A program made the position numbers and the translations under genes. This document shows, in pieces, positions 47,957 through 61,267 of a stretch of 64,000 bases of DNA. The stretch lies in NCBI RefSeq assembly GCF_029168945.1, contig NC_083610.1:69431580-69495579 (forward strand), written 5' to 3'. Each line of letters starts with the position of its first letter. The first letter of the stretch is position 1. Below the pieces are notes generated by a model, which ran no database searches, was not told the origin of the DNA, and was given only the letters and a program-made list of their open reading frames with translations. The stretch is from Cannabis sativa. Taxonomy: Eukaryota; Streptophyta; Magnoliopsida; Rosales; Cannabaceae.

Positions 47957-50900
47957 TGTGTTATGATAAATCCAACATGCAAGTATACATATCATTTTAA
48001 CAGGTAATACTCAAGTAAGTGAGATCGTTCCCACGAAGACTGTAGCTAAGTACCAATCAATTGAATTCTTATTTTTATTTGGCAATCAAATAAATGGATT
48101 TTGAAACTAAATAATCTAAGCAAACATCAAAAAACAAAACATGCAAATAAAAAGAGATTTAACAATAGATGTGAAATTAGGGATATGATTTCAATTGCTT
48201 TGATTACCCAATTATTAATATTATTTAATTATTCTTCTTCCTCCTATGTGATGATAGATTATAAAGTAATCTAAACTCTTTTCAAATCATAAAGATCTTA
48301 AATTGCATGTCAACTACTGCATTTCTGAGATAGTACAGCAAACAATTTGCATTAAGCAACAATCTAAGGGTCACACAAGCTATGTGACTACTCTCGTTTC
48401 ACATCAAAACTTATGTTTATTCATTTAGAGCATTCTCAATACTCACTTTTCAGATTTTGTATTGAGATCATAGATCATGCATAAGGTAGCTAATCCAATA
48501 CATGTAATAAGCAAAAATATGAATAAATCATAATAATAGGGAAGAAATAACAATCAAATATCATTAATCCATGGAATAATCTCAATCAATATTCATCACA
48601 TTCTTAAAGAGGGAGTTTACCTCATAATCAAATCTATAATTAAACTAAACACAAATAAAAACATAAAAAATCAAGAGAAAAGAAAGAAACTAGATGGAGG
48701 ATTGGCACGGATCGACACGGATCGTCCACGCTCGCTCCAATATCCTTCTTCTTGTATTTCTAGGGTTCCATTCTGTGTATCTCTCCTAAAATTTGTGATC
48801 TCCTTCCATTAAAATAGAGTTTTTAGCTCAAAATTAAAAAAGACGAAGTTGCCCATGTCCCGTACGGAGTCGTGGTCACGACCACAGGTAGTCTAGTCGT
48901 GACCACTGTAGAAAAGTGAGAAAAAACCATTATGCCCACTTTTGGTTGCGACCACAGCGTTTCTGGTCGCGACCACGACATTTCTAGTCGCGACCACAAT
49001 TCAAATTCCTACTTCAACCTCTCTTAGTAAGATATACATAATTTTCACATACAAACTCCAAATGAGCTGACTCAAGATGTGTTAGAAAGATAAAAAATAG
49101 GTCTAAAACTTTTATGTTTTGATTTTTTCCAAATTCTGATCAAAACATAGTCTAGTTAAGACTTAAAATTCCAATCAATCAATTTAACCAAAATTTCAAT
49201 CCCAAAACGCTAACAATTAATTCAGATATTTTTTTTTTTGTTGAAGAACAGTGTATAAATGCAAATTTAAATTCTTTAATTGGATATCATCCTAAAAATT
49301 CTACTCTTTCTAACTTTCCACAACCCAATGATCAATATACTTACATGACTTACCTCTTTCAACTAATGTTAACAATCCTTGCTTGAAATCAAAAGGACTT
49401 TCATAGTTGTAATGTAATGGCTTAGGCAATAGGTAGATAAAAAGTTATTTTAGCGTATATTATACCATAAGCACACTATAACCCGTCAAGCACCCACAAT
49501 AGTCCAATATCCCGATATTCGCCTAAAAAAATTTTTGATTGAGAAGCTTACAATTATGTTTTCAACATCACTTCTTTTTCACTATAGTTGTTGCTTTTTT
49601 TTTTTTAAAGAAATAAGAAATATATTTTTGTCTTTTTTTTTTCTTTATTTTAGAGATGCTAAAAAACACTATTAATTTTATAATCTTTTCTCAATCACCT
49701 ACTTTTCAAATAGTTTTACTCCCAAACATTTTATTCCCCCAAACTTATTCCAAAGCTTATGGCATAATTCACGGTGCAACGAGAATAAAACAATGAATAG
49801 ATACATTTCAGGTTTTATTAAGTGTCTATAAATTTAAAACAGGTTCAAGCTCAAACTTGATAAACTAGAGATGATTGAATAAGGGTAGGCTTGATAGGCT
49901 CAAACAGTCCAAAGAAAATTACCTAAATCATATTCCGAACAAGTATTGCCAAGAATTTTGCCTCAAGAGAATAAATATGCAAGTTCTATCCTATTCAAGC
50001 AATCATTCCACATACCAAAGTAGAACAATTATTATACAATCCAAACATTGACAATTTACATCAATACACAATTTTCAACAAGAATCCAAATTAATCCAAA
50101 GAGTCAAAGAATCAAGCTCACAGTTCATAATTTTCAATCCATTCCATAAATAACAACAGCGCCAAAATCAATCCATTATATCATCAGCTTAATTAACAAC
50201 ACACTTAACAAAGAAAACTAGAAAATAAACATACAAAGTAATAAAACAAAATAAACAAACAAACCAAAATAATAAGTCCCCTCTCCCAAACTAAAATTTC
50301 ACATTGTCCTCAATGTGAAATAAAAATTTAAAGAGAAGAAAATCTACCTCAGGTCCATGCCACATCAACAAGAGGTTGACGCCCATAATAATACAGACAA
50401 CTTGAAAGTTGTTTTTGAAAATACCCTCAAGCTTGACAAGTGATGAGTTTGAACCAAAAGCAACACCAACAACACAAGATTTTGGATGATGAGCTTAGAG
50501 AGAAGCATTTGGTAGCTCGTAGAGGATGTAATATTGTGAAGCTGACATTAATGGAAAATAAGAATCCATTGGTAATTCATAACATAATAGCATTGACAAC
50601 CTCAAATCAACAACTACAAGTAATTCTTCAGCCAGCAAAGATACATCTTTCTTATTTTTCTCAAATACCCTCTCAATTGTTTGTTCATTTTCCACATGAC
50701 CATCCACAACCTTGACTGTGAGTTGATCTTCAATAACTTCATCAATGAGGATGGATGTTTCTTCATTCACCAGATTAAGATCTTCATTTGTTGAGCAAGC
50801 ATCCAATGTACCCAAATTTTTAGCCACTTCAAAGAATTCTTTCTCTTCATTTCTAGGCTCAATCTCTTCTATGTATTTATCTAATGGCACTTCTTCATTA

Positions 50901-52173
50901 TTCAAAAAACTCTCAAAACTTTCATTATTTGAGTTATTACCGTTAAAACACTCTAAATTATGCACCATTAGATTATCACATAGAGATCTTACTATGTCTG
51001 CCAAGTGGTTAATTTCTTCTGCAAGTGATGGTGTGTTCTCCTCTTCCTTAAATGGTTGGGGTGAGTTTGGGTAATAAGGAGGATATTGGTGACTCTAACT
51101 GAAGTGATGGATCTCAATGTCAGTTGTAATCAAAATCTGCCATATCATTCAATAGATTAATTACATCATGGCTTCTCCTTAACAAAGGCTCTCTCGTCTG
51201 CTCCATAACCCACCAACTTTTTGTTTCATCATCAAGTCTGTCACAAAAGAACAAAGTAAAATACTCACTTGAGAAATTGGGATAACATCTATCTCCAAGT
51301 TCCTTAAATCTCCCCCAAGTAATATAGAATGGTGCATTATGTTATTCATTTAGAGCATTCTCAATACTCATTTTTTAGATTTTGTATTGAGATCATAAAT
51401 CATGCATAACGTGGTCAATCAAACACATGTAATAGACACAAATATGAATAAATCACAATAATAGGAAAGAAAATCAATCAAATAGCATTAATCTATGGAA
51501 TAATCTCAATCAATATTCATGACATCCCTAAATAGGGAGTTTAGCTCATAATGAAATCTATATTAAACTAAACACAAATAAAAATATAAGAAATCTAGAG
51601 AAGAGAAAGAAACTAGATGGAGGATTGTTACAGATCACCCATGCTCGCTCCAATAGTCTTCTTCTTGTATTTCTAGGGTTCCATTCTATCTATCTCCCCT
51701 AAAAGTCATGACCCCTTCATTAAAATAGAGTTTTCAGTCCAAAATTGAGAAAAGACGAAGTTGCCCATATCCCGTACAAAGTCATAGTCGCGACCACAGC
51801 ATTTCTGGTCAGGACTACAATTTAATTTCCTACTTCGACCTCTCTTAGTAAAGTATACATAATTTTCACATACAAAATCTAAATGAGATGATTTAAGATG
51901 CGTTGATAAAAAAGAGATCTAAAACTTCTGTACTTTGACTTTTTCTAAATTCTGATCAAAACATAGTTTAATTTAGGCTTGAAATTTTATCTTTATTTTC
52001 TTACAAAATTTTCTCTATTTTATAGATCGTTGTTTTTTGAAATTTGATCAATTTATATATTGTCGAAACTTGAAACCAAAGAAAATAAGCATAATTTTAT
52101 TCCAAAAAGTGACAAATAAGAAGAAAAATAACTCTAAAAATGACCCGAACAATAGGATAAAAATAGCCTAGCA
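47957..52173 (-). mobile_element. Second, diverged Athila-like non-autonomous element, decayed
   Basis: Minus-strand relative of the 31253 element. The left LTR starts near 47957 and ends near 49.2 kb. Its counterpart at about 51344-52173 lacks the far half because a deletion joins mid-LTR to the gag region. Shared landmarks include AGATTTTGTATTGAGATCAT in both LTRs and TCGCGACCAC motifs near 48.95 kb. The interior (49.2-51.3 kb) matches the first element, for example around 50.35-50.48 kb. The flanking 5-mers AGGGA and AGGTA match at 4 of 5 bases. Confidence 0.7.
50495..51004 (-). pseudogene. Gag-like fragment of the second Athila-like element
   Basis: 169 residues, related to the 315-residue gag-like protein at 32739: it shares VRSLCDN near the start, the Ser/Asn-rich NNSNNES stretch, an acidic middle and the ending YYILYELPNASL. 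Upstream, near 51.0-51.3 kb, further gag homology persists in broken frames, so the true N-terminus is lost. Downstream homology also continues past the stop to about 50345. Confidence 0.65.
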
Positions 52174-52640
52174 AGGTATGATCGGTACCTCAATGCTAGA
52201 ATATTTAAGAGAAGTATCTTTGAAGATCTTCTTATGCCAAATTACTCTATTCGGAAGACTCGACATTCCTGGATAATATGGATCTGTACGGGCAATCACA
52301 CAGGTTCTGCCTAGATGATCCTTGCTGAAGATGTAACCTTGATAATTTTAAGTAGGAAGTTCTCTGGCCGGGCCATGAAGAGAAAATCACCCGTCCAGAT
52401 TTCTTAATGTTCTCCACATGTCACCATGCTCGATGCCACATCACCCTGTGCAGAATTTGGTATAACAAGATGGATTGATGCATCACATCAGTACGACTAG
52501 AGTTCCAAGTACATGCTGATATTATGGCCAATCGTACTATAGTTAAGAAGGTTTGAGACTCAGCTATATACGTTGAACGGGGGTAGTAGACTTACGGTAG
52601 TTTGGTGTACGGACGCCTAATTACATGTCAGATATATGTT
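52174..52640 (+). repeat. Mixed repeat remnants (X copy 3 third segment, grading into Y-like DNA)
   Basis: Contains CCACATGTCACCATGCTCGATG and TTTGGTATAACAAGATGG, matching the GTCACCAGCATG/GGGATAACATC zone of copy 1. The last ~100 bases before the hAT MITE appear continuous with Y-like DNA beyond it. Confidence 0.45.
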
Positions 52641-52651
52641 GTATGTTTTAT

Positions 52652-53159
52652 TAGGGGTGTTCATCAAACCGCCTAAACCACTCAAACCGCCCGCACCGCA
52701 TGGAAAAAAAATGTGGTTTGAAATTCTTTGCGGTGCGGTCGCGGTTTGAATTTTTTCTAAACCGCGCGGTGCGGTGCGGTTTGCAGTTTTGAATTGTTAA
52801 TATGCGGTTCAAACCGTACCGCACATCATAAAAATACCAATTTTTATATTTATTTATGTCCAATATGTGAATGTTTAACTCAAAGTCCACTAATTATTGT
52901 ATTGTTGACACTTAATTTTTTTTTTTCATATTTATATTCAAGCCTTCTGGTATTTTGACAAGTTTTGCTCAAAGTTTATTGTATTTGTGATAGTTTAATT
53001 ATTTAGTGATAGTCCAAACCGCATAAACCACAAAAACCGTACCGCACCGCACTATTTTTTGCGGTGCGGGTGCGGTTTGAGAAATTAGAAAAACCGCATG
53101 TGTGGGTTGGTTTAAAAAAATAGTCAAAAACCGTACCACCCGCACCGCGAACATCCCTA
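52652..53159. mobile_element. hAT-type MITE with perfect 8-bp duplication (copy B)
   Basis: Ends TAGGGGTGTTCA and GAACATCCCTA, flanked by TGTTTTAT at 52644-52651 and 53160-53167. The interior consists of AACCGC/GCGGTTT blocks in both orientations with an AT-rich core, closely resembling copy A at 17047. It has no coding capacity; it needs a hAT transposase from elsewhere. Confidence 0.9.
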
Positions 53160-53167
53160 TGTTTTAT

Positions 53168-53460
53168 GTTTTTCTTACATAGTCTATCGACTCACAGATA
53201 TGTTTTTATGTGTAGGTAAAAGTAAGGCTAAGACTGAGTAACAGTGAGTGATGAACTTGGTGAAGATTGTACATATCGAGACAATTAAATCTAGAGGATT
53301 ATGATCTTCGGAATAACATGCTTAGTTTTGGTTGTCGCTAAGTGATACTTTTGATTTATGTATGTTAAGAATATTTTTGAAAAATAACTTTTGTGACCCT
53401 AGGTTTATAATATTTTATAATTATGTCATAAAGTTTTGTAAAATTTAATTTATTATTAAA
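53168..53460 (+). repeat. Diverged Y-like LTR end
   Basis: Reads CTATCGACTCACAG, ATGTGTAGGTAAAAGTAAGG and GGTTGTCGCTAAGTGATAC, the opposite-strand counterpart of the Y block around 40.58-40.75 kb. Decays into AT-rich DNA. Confidence 0.45.
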
Positions 53461-54539
53461 ATTTTATTTAAATACACTTATTTTAAAATTCTTTGATTAG
53501 TAAATGTTAGCATAGTAATTTAAATTACTATAGTATGCTTAAACTAGTAAAGACTTACACTTTACTTATTTCGCTAATAATTTTTCTTTTATTCTTCTTT
53601 TTTTTTTTAAAAAAAAAAAACATAAAATATTTGTCTGACAAACATCTATATTTATTTATTTATTCTTTTTTTTTTTTAAAAAAAAAGAAGCAGCTAGAAA
53701 ATCTTTATTTATTTATTATTTAGGTGATATACTATTAATTCTCTCAATTATATATGCACTAGCCTATAATGAAATTGATACGCTGGTCCACAACATATTT
53801 TTTGTTCAATTATTACGTATATAAGATCATGTCCAATAAATATAAATAAATGATACAAAATTAAAATATAGTATACTTAAAAAAATATTATATTTTAGTG
53901 GTGTGTCAAAAGGTAATATAATTATAATACATATTTACTATGCCAAATTTAACATAACATTCATTATAATATAAAATTTGTATCAATAAAAATACACAAT
54001 TTCATTATTAACTTTGATGTCACTTTTATTATTTTACTGATATATTTAGCTATAATATTAATAATTAATTGTTTATAATTTATATTATTTTACATAGTAT
54101 AAAAATAATATTGTTAATGATAAATTTATTATTTTTTTATAATCTTAATAAAAATATTATTGCATCAAGTTTTGTAATGTGATAAATTAAAAAATATCTC
54201 TTTTTATATTAATTAATCAAGAATATTTTTATACTATATTTTATTAAATTATACTCATTTTTATAAGTAGATTGCATAATATACTCATACTTTTTACTTA
54301 AATTTACCATATAATTTATATTAATTTAAAGAGTTTAATAAGGACATTATTTATAAAAAAATATATCTTAAAAGAATACGAAAAATAAAAGTTAAAACAA
54401 ATAAAATAAAGTGGATATACAATATAATTTTTTTTTTATAATTATATATTTAAGCAATGTAAATATATATAAAATATCTTTTTTGTCAGATATAACATAT
54501 TTTTTACATTTTACATTTACATTAGATATCATCTTCTTA

Positions 54540-54575
<36 letters not shown>

Positions 54576-54889
54576 TGAGTAGTGAATAGTGAATACTGAT
54601 GGAGGACTACCATTTAATTGGGTTCAGCTTTCCCAACCTCCCCGTCCACAGTGGCATTTTTTTTTTGGAGAGAGTTAGGTGACCTGCCAACTAAAATGCA
54701 TTGGGGAGGATTATATTTTACCACGATGTTTGGTACAATCAAAGAAAAGAAAAGAAAAATTATATGAAAAAAAAAAAAACTGTAAAATTTAAATACACAT
54801 AATTAATTACTCAAAAATATGTACAGTAAAATGTAAAATTGGAGTGGAAAATGATAGCAGGAATAGAGGTGGACTCCCAAGCCAGGCAC
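53461..54889. other. AT-rich intergenic DNA
   Basis: No gene or terminal repeats recognised. Contains TTTTTTAAAAAA blocks near 53600 and 53680 and an AT dinucleotide run at about 54545-54572. Confidence 0.6.
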
Positions 54890-55060
54890 GATTATTGATA
54901 TTAGACACTAATAATATTTAGTATTTTTTATAATTAGAGATTTATAATTAGTTAGTGATATTCTTTAAAAATTATTTCTGATACTTAATTATACCAATAA
55001 CAGTATGATACCGAGAAAAGAATTAGGTACCAATGATATCTTTTAGCAATTCTTAAAAGA
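54890..55060. mobile_element. MITE-like repeat, GCTAAAAG family
   Basis: On the minus strand it reads AAGAATTGCTAAAAGATATC then GGTATCATACTG and GGTATAATTAAGTATC, parallel to the copy at 10020-10206. Adjacent DNA to 55200 repeats the TTGGTACAATTAAATATC block, so more than one copy may be present. Confidence 0.45.
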
Positions 55061-55799
55061 AATCCATGTACCTAGCAATCTTATGAAGTGTAATATTGTT
55101 GTTGGTACAATTAAATATCAAATCTTAATCCCATAATAAAGTTTTAGTAATTGAATAAATGTTATGTGTGATTTTAATAAAAAGAATATAAAAGGCCACC
55201 ACTTATTCTAATTTAATAAAATTTATAAAAAGTCACTAATTAATTATAGAGCTTCATCTCATAGCAGTAGTGGAACTCAGCATTTTAGTTTTTCATAAAA
55301 ATAGTAGATAGCGACAACAAGTTTTTTTAAGAGAAATACTAAAGGACAATATGATTCCTACACCTTTGTATAATTTAATATCAAATCTCATTTATTTTAT
55401 TTTAATAAAAATTATAAAAATTTAGCATATTAGGTTGCGTCCCATAATGCTGCCCGGTCCATTTTGGAATGGGAAGTAGCACCCTTTATTGCTACTACAA
55501 ATTGATATTTTCTTCTTTCTGGTTTTGTTTTCTATGATGTTTTGGTTTTCATGAAAAGAGAAAAAGAATCCCAAGTGGGGTTGGAAAAATTAGGGGTGAG
55601 AACATGAATCTCAAATTAATTATAGATATAGATAAGGAAGATAAAGATAATTTATGATTATAAATACCGAAGCTCTCTCTATTAGTTCTCTCTTTGTGTA
55701 TACCGGGACTTTTTATTTGTTTGATTTTGTTTTTTGTTATTTTTTGGGTAAGAAGAGAGCAAAATAAATTTCGATACAATACACAGACACAATACAAAT
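55061..55799. other. Intergenic DNA, nothing firm
   Basis: AT-rich, with partial MITE-like blocks near 55115 and 55340. The small frames near 55.55-55.8 kb have no recognisable domain. Confidence 0.5.
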
Positions 55800-56289
55800 T
55801 TTATGGGTTAGAATCAGAAAAATTTACTGCAGGTCGAAAACAAATCGACATAACTTGACACGAAATAAAAATTGATCAAACACGACACGATTCGTTTAAC
55901 ACGAATATGACACATTTGACGCAATTTTTTAAATAAAATATAATTATGTAAATTATATGTTTAGTGATTCAATATTAAATTAAAAAATTTAAATTTATTA
56001 TTTTTAAAAAAAGAAATTAAAAATATTTTTTATTATATCTACACAAATGTCTATAAATTTTTTAATGGAACTTAAATTTATCATTTTTCTACCACTTCAG
56101 TTTAGTAATAGCAAAACACGTTACAGTGGGTCAACAAGAATATGATACGATTTTTTACAGGTTGGATTAGGATTGAGAAAATTAAACACGATTCAAAAAT
56201 GGGTCAACATGCCTAACACGAATGTAGAAGATCAGATCACATAAATTATGACAAAAATACGACACGATGATACGTTTTGCCACCCCTAA
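55800..56289 (-). mobile_element. hAT-like MITE remnant (GACACGA type)
   Basis: The right end on the minus strand reads TTAGGGGTGGCAAAACG, and ACACGA/TCGTGT motifs fill both flanks (55855-55920 and 56195-56275) around an AT-rich core. This layout is typical of a common plant hAT MITE type. The left end (near GGGTTAGAATC) has decayed. Confidence 0.6.
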
Positions 56290-56742
56290 GTAAAAGGATT
56301 TCTTTGTTTGTATTTTTGTCAGACTCTTTTAATACACTGATATGAGATTATATTTCTTATTTTTTTCCTCTTTATTTTTTAGTACATTTTCTCTGTTTAT
56401 TTTGATACCCTAAGATTTATTTTTTTATTATTTTTCTCTATCTTGTTGGATTATTAATTCCTTTAATATGGACTTTTAATATAGGCTCATATATATATAT
56501 ATATACACACATATATATATAAAAGTGTGTATTGCTATCTAAAGTTTGATCTAAATAAAGTGATCATTTTAGTAATTGTGGATCATCGGTTATTAAAGTA
56601 TTATGAGCTAAATGTGTAGATACCATAAGTGACATATTAGATATGAAATTATCTATAATTTTTGCACGAGGGATTAAAAAAATTTAAAGAAATTGAGTTA
56701 TTATCACTATGGTTTGTTTTATAAATAGTTTAATTTATTATA

Positions 56743-57111
56743 GGCTAATTAGGATTTTTATTCCCACGAACTTTGACATGTACCAAATCATGCCTCCTGG
56801 ATTTTTTTGGCCGTTGAAAATTCCCCATGAACTATTGAGATGGTTAGATTTAAAGAGTTTTGTCTAATTTCATTCAATTTTACTGTTTCAGCGATTGTTT
56901 ATGTACTAAACTATGCTCCCCAAACTTTGATATCTACCAAATCATGCCTCTTGAAATTTCATCCATGTTATAATTTTTTTACTGAAATTAGACAAAAGTC
57001 CTTAAATTTAACAATCTCAATAGTTTAGGAGGAATTTTTAACGACCTTAAAGGTTTAGGAGGCATAATTTAATACATGTCAAAGTTCGGGGGAAGAAATT
57101 CCTAATTAGCC
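56743..57111. mobile_element. Mutator-type MITE with 9-bp duplication
   Basis: Starts GGCTAATTAGGATTTTTATT and ends with the near reverse complement AATTCCTAATTAGCC. The flanking 9-mers TTTATTATA (56734-56742) and TTTATTGTA (57112-57120) match at 8 of 9 bases. The arms also share ACTTTGACATGTACCAAATC, and the middle contains a further inverted pair, so the whole folds back on itself. An older relative is at 12311-12672. Confidence 0.75.
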
Positions 57112-57912
57112 TTTATTGTATCTAAATATACTTAGTAAGAAAATTTTTGTGACGTTACTTATGTAAGTATAACTATAGAAGGTTATGTGAAACTAAAAGC
57201 GAAGTGATGATGAAATATTCATCTTTAGGGACAATAGTGAAACAAATACAATTAAGGATATTCAAGTTATGATTAAAGACTAGTTATTTTTTGAATTTAA
57301 AAAAAATGCTTATACAGTATCATCACCTGGATGACATTTGGTCTTAGTTCTATTTGAATAAATTAAGTCATTATTATTCATTTAGAATTTCAAAATATAT
57401 AATCTTTTCTAATATTCCAATATTGTTTCTATTAGTTTCTTATTTATAAATTTATTGAAATTTTTGTCACATGAGGAAACCTTATTAATTTTTTGTACGG
57501 TACAAAATAAAAAATAAATTATGAGAATTCTATCATACTTTGATGTAAATGTTAAGATCATATCTCCCAAAAGAGAATGCAATGAATTATTTTTGATAGA
57601 ATTCTTGACCTTTGATTTAATAAATTTTAGATTTTACAAAGGAGTAACAAACAAATATAAATAAATAAGGTGATTAAAGAGAATTTCATTGTCTTAGAAT
57701 TTATGTATAATATATTTTAGTGGATCTTCTCCTATAGTTTCATGGAATGATCAACATGATTTTATTGTATTCAAAGATGACTAATGAAACACATATTTTA
57801 TTCATAAGGGTATCAATCTTTAGACATTGTTTCTGTTAAATTTTTAAAACAACAGTTGCCAAATTAACTAGGCAAAAAAATTAAATTCGTCTAAACTAAC
57901 TATGGTGGTTAA

Positions 57913-59735
57913 TGTTAGAAATATTTTACCAGGATCTAGATTTACTACCATGTATGTTTCATTAACATCCTAATATGAAATCTAAAATAATGAAATAAAC
58001 ACATATAAAGTTTAGGAAACCTTACATTGGGTGCAGCGGAATATAATGACTCCTTTCGTTCAGATCTCTAGCCCTTGATTCCTTTCTGTAGCAGAGCATC
58101 AGCAAGATCTGAACCTGGATCTCTTTCTCTCCTTCCTTGATCCTGATTCTCCTTCTTGTTGATTGGATTCTTCACAATCTTCCACACTATGATTGAGATA
58201 CCACTTTATGTGTGTGGGCACTCACTCATTCACTCAAGGTTCGAAATTGAAGAAGAAAAGAAGAGGGAAAGTGGCGGCTAGAAATTTCTCTAAAGGAATG
58301 AGATGCATCATCTTTTTTCTGAAGCCATCACTACCTATTTATTGGTAACCACCTAGGTTTAGGTTAGAATTATTTGGCATTAAAATAATAGAAAAATAAA
58401 ATGGTAAATTGCATTAGTGTGGACGACCCTAGGAATGGATAATGGGCCTACTTTGCAGTTTTGCCGTTTTGTCATTTTTCCATCCAATTTTCTCAAAAAC
58501 GTCAATTTTCTATTTTAACCACTTAAATGCCAATTCCAATTATTTAATAACTAAAAATTCATTATTAAATAATATTGTCATTTAATATATTTATTAATTA
58601 AACATATAAAGTCTCTTAATAAACAAATTAAACCTAGAATGTCTTTTCTTCACAATTTTGCCATTGCTTAGTGAAAATTCATAAACTAGACATAGTCTAA
58701 TTTTAGAATTATAATTGATTAATCAAAATAAATTAACTGAGTCTTACAAGCAATATGGTCTCAACTAGTATGGGGACCATGGGCCTATATAATTGAGCTT
58801 CCAATAAGCCGAACCGAATTTACCAAGTAAATTTCCTAACTTATTAATTCCTTATTGAATCCACTCTTAGAACTTGGAATTGCACTCTCAGTTATATAGA
58901 ACGCTCTATATGTTCCACGATATAGATACGATATCAATTATCCATTGTTATAATCCTAATTTGATCAATGATCCTCTAATAGATGATCTACATAATATAG
59001 GGATTAAATTACTGTTACACCCTTCAATGTATTTTATCCTTAAAACACTTAGCTCTGTATAAATGATATTTCAGCGAAGTGAAATGAGTACTCAACCATT
59101 TATCTCTGTTTAGCCAAGCTCAAAAGATATCATCGTTTCACTTCTAAATACCTATAGAAGTTATAGATTCCATATCTATGTTAGCGCTCCCAGTCAATTA
59201 TACTGTCATGTTCCCAAAATGTACGTATCACCTTGACCCAAAAGTATGCTTAAATAAAAAATCAAAGAACATGAATAATACTCTTGAGATCGAACCTAAT
59301 CATATCAGGATTAAGATCATTTGATCTAGGATCAACTAGGTGATATTGAATTGAATATATATTACGGTAAATTTTAACATATCTAATCAAAGTTCAATAT
59401 CGGTCCCTTCAGATGTATACTCCATACATCCGATACTGGTAAACTTTGCCAATGCCCTGGAAAGGACATACCACTTATCCAAGGTGTAAGAATACCTATC
59501 GCTGATTATCACGCCAGTCTAAATCCAGTGAACTGACAAATCAGGGAATGAAACTTTCGAACATATAATCAAGATTATATTCCACTGTGCTGACAACACT
59601 ATAATCATTAACAAATGCATATGTTCTGGACTTAAATAGAATTTATACATTAAATATAATCATGAAATAAATCATGTGAACCATGCAACATAAAATATTT
59701 TATAAGATAAATGTTTCAGATAATCAAACTCAACA
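57913..59735 (-). mobile_element. Diverged solo LTR of the 1.9 kb-LTR family (copy 3)
   Basis: Starts TGTTAGAAATATTTTACC and ends ATAATCAAACTCAACA. It aligns along its length with copies 1, 2 and 4 but is 1823 bases and lacks the usual GGCATAAAACCC end. The flanks GTTAA and ACCTC do not match, so the target duplication has been lost or the end has been altered. It interrupts the old copia coding region. Confidence 0.75.
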
Positions 59736-60650
59736 ACCTCAAAGACTAGTGCCACTAAAAAAATCCATGAGAGAAATAATAGAATGATAGAAGATGATCC
59801 AATCTACTTTTATAATGTCATAAAGGTTTTAACTCTCAATACTCGATTGATGACATAGATAAGAAGTATAAATTGATGAGAGACAATAAAGTTTGTGTTT
59901 TAATCTTATTGCTAGATGGTCCAAAACCAATTGAATATAAGTAAATATCTATAATCAAGAGGGATGCAAGTTGTAATGTGGAGAGATGCACATTGTGTCT
60001 TGTAACTAAAGAATATACTCATAAAGAAAACATTTATTTTAAATATATTATCTTTTTATTTAATTGAAAGACTATTTCAGGACAAGCATGATACTGACAG
60101 CTCATTATAGTCTTGAGTTATATCAAATGGATTATTAAAGGGTCATTTCTCAATGGTGATATTAATGAAAAATGTTCTGTGGTGCAACCAAGAAAACTTT
60201 GTGTCCAAAGATTCAAAGAATATAGTGTGTTAATTAGGACAATTCATGTATAGACTCAAATAAGGTTCTCGTTAGTGATAACACAATTTTTATTAAGTAT
60301 TTCCATTTGATTTGAGATAAATTTTTTTGATGATTGTGTATATTTCACATGTTCAGTGGGTATAAGCATATATGATCCTAGTCTTATCTATTGGTGAAAC
60401 AATGTTTGTCATTAATGATATACTCATTTTGTATTAAGAATTCAAGATATGATATTATTCATGGAATATTCTTGAATTCAATAAAGTTTTCAACACTTTT
60501 GGCATGAAAGATACACTACTTTGCGCTAATTGTTATTAAAATGAGGTTCAAAGTAATAAGGTATCTATAGAACACATAGGGACAAACTTCACATTTTCAA
60601 ATACGAATCAGATATGGATGTGGTGTTATTTAAGATTGTGTTAGTTTAGT
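59736..60650 (+). pseudogene. Degraded copia reverse transcriptase region
   Basis: Broken frames recall the copia polymerase region: MIEDDPI and KYKLMRDNKVC near 59.79-59.9 kb, LDGPKPIEYK and NVERC near 59.91-59.99 kb, KEYTHKEN near 60.0 kb, then SLELYQMDY-like and GHFSMVILMKN-like pieces in changing frames near 60.11-60.17 kb. A DCVYFTCSVGISIY block near 60.33 kb follows. Numerous stops and indels make it clearly dead and much older than the 21.6 kb copia element. Confidence 0.65.
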
Positions 60651-61267
60651 GAGCTAACATAAATTTATGGTTTAATTCTGCAGATAAAGTATGAACTTAT
60701 TTTTTCAATACTTTGAATATTTTCTTTCTATTAGGGTTTAAGTATAAGCTTAAAAAGAATAAAGAATTGTTCCCAATTAAGGAGAACTAATTGGAGATAG
60801 GTATGCTAAGATCACATGTGCATGTAATTTTCATGTTACGCATCCATGATTGATTTATGTCATTTAGTTATATTGATGTATGTGACCATTGAAGGGTTAA
60901 GCCACGCTAAATGTGGCAAAAGCCGCTTTAATCCTATGTTGGTATAATCAATAGACGAGATTGTTTTGAAATATCTATAATTATGATAGTAACATTTAAA
61001 AGCTTATAGTGTTACACACTATAAGAAAATATATGTAGCACAAGTGTAAGATTATTGGATTAAAATAATTAATATAGGCTCATATATATAAGTGTGTACT
61101 GCTATCTAATTTTTGATCAAGTAATCATTTTAGTATTCTTGAGTCATCAGGTATATAAAGTATCATGGGCTAAAGCGTAGATACCTTAAAGTGATATTTT
61201 CTAACTTATTGAGGGGTTGAATTAAAAATACTAGAAATTATAGCCTATTAGGCTATATATTGGTAGT

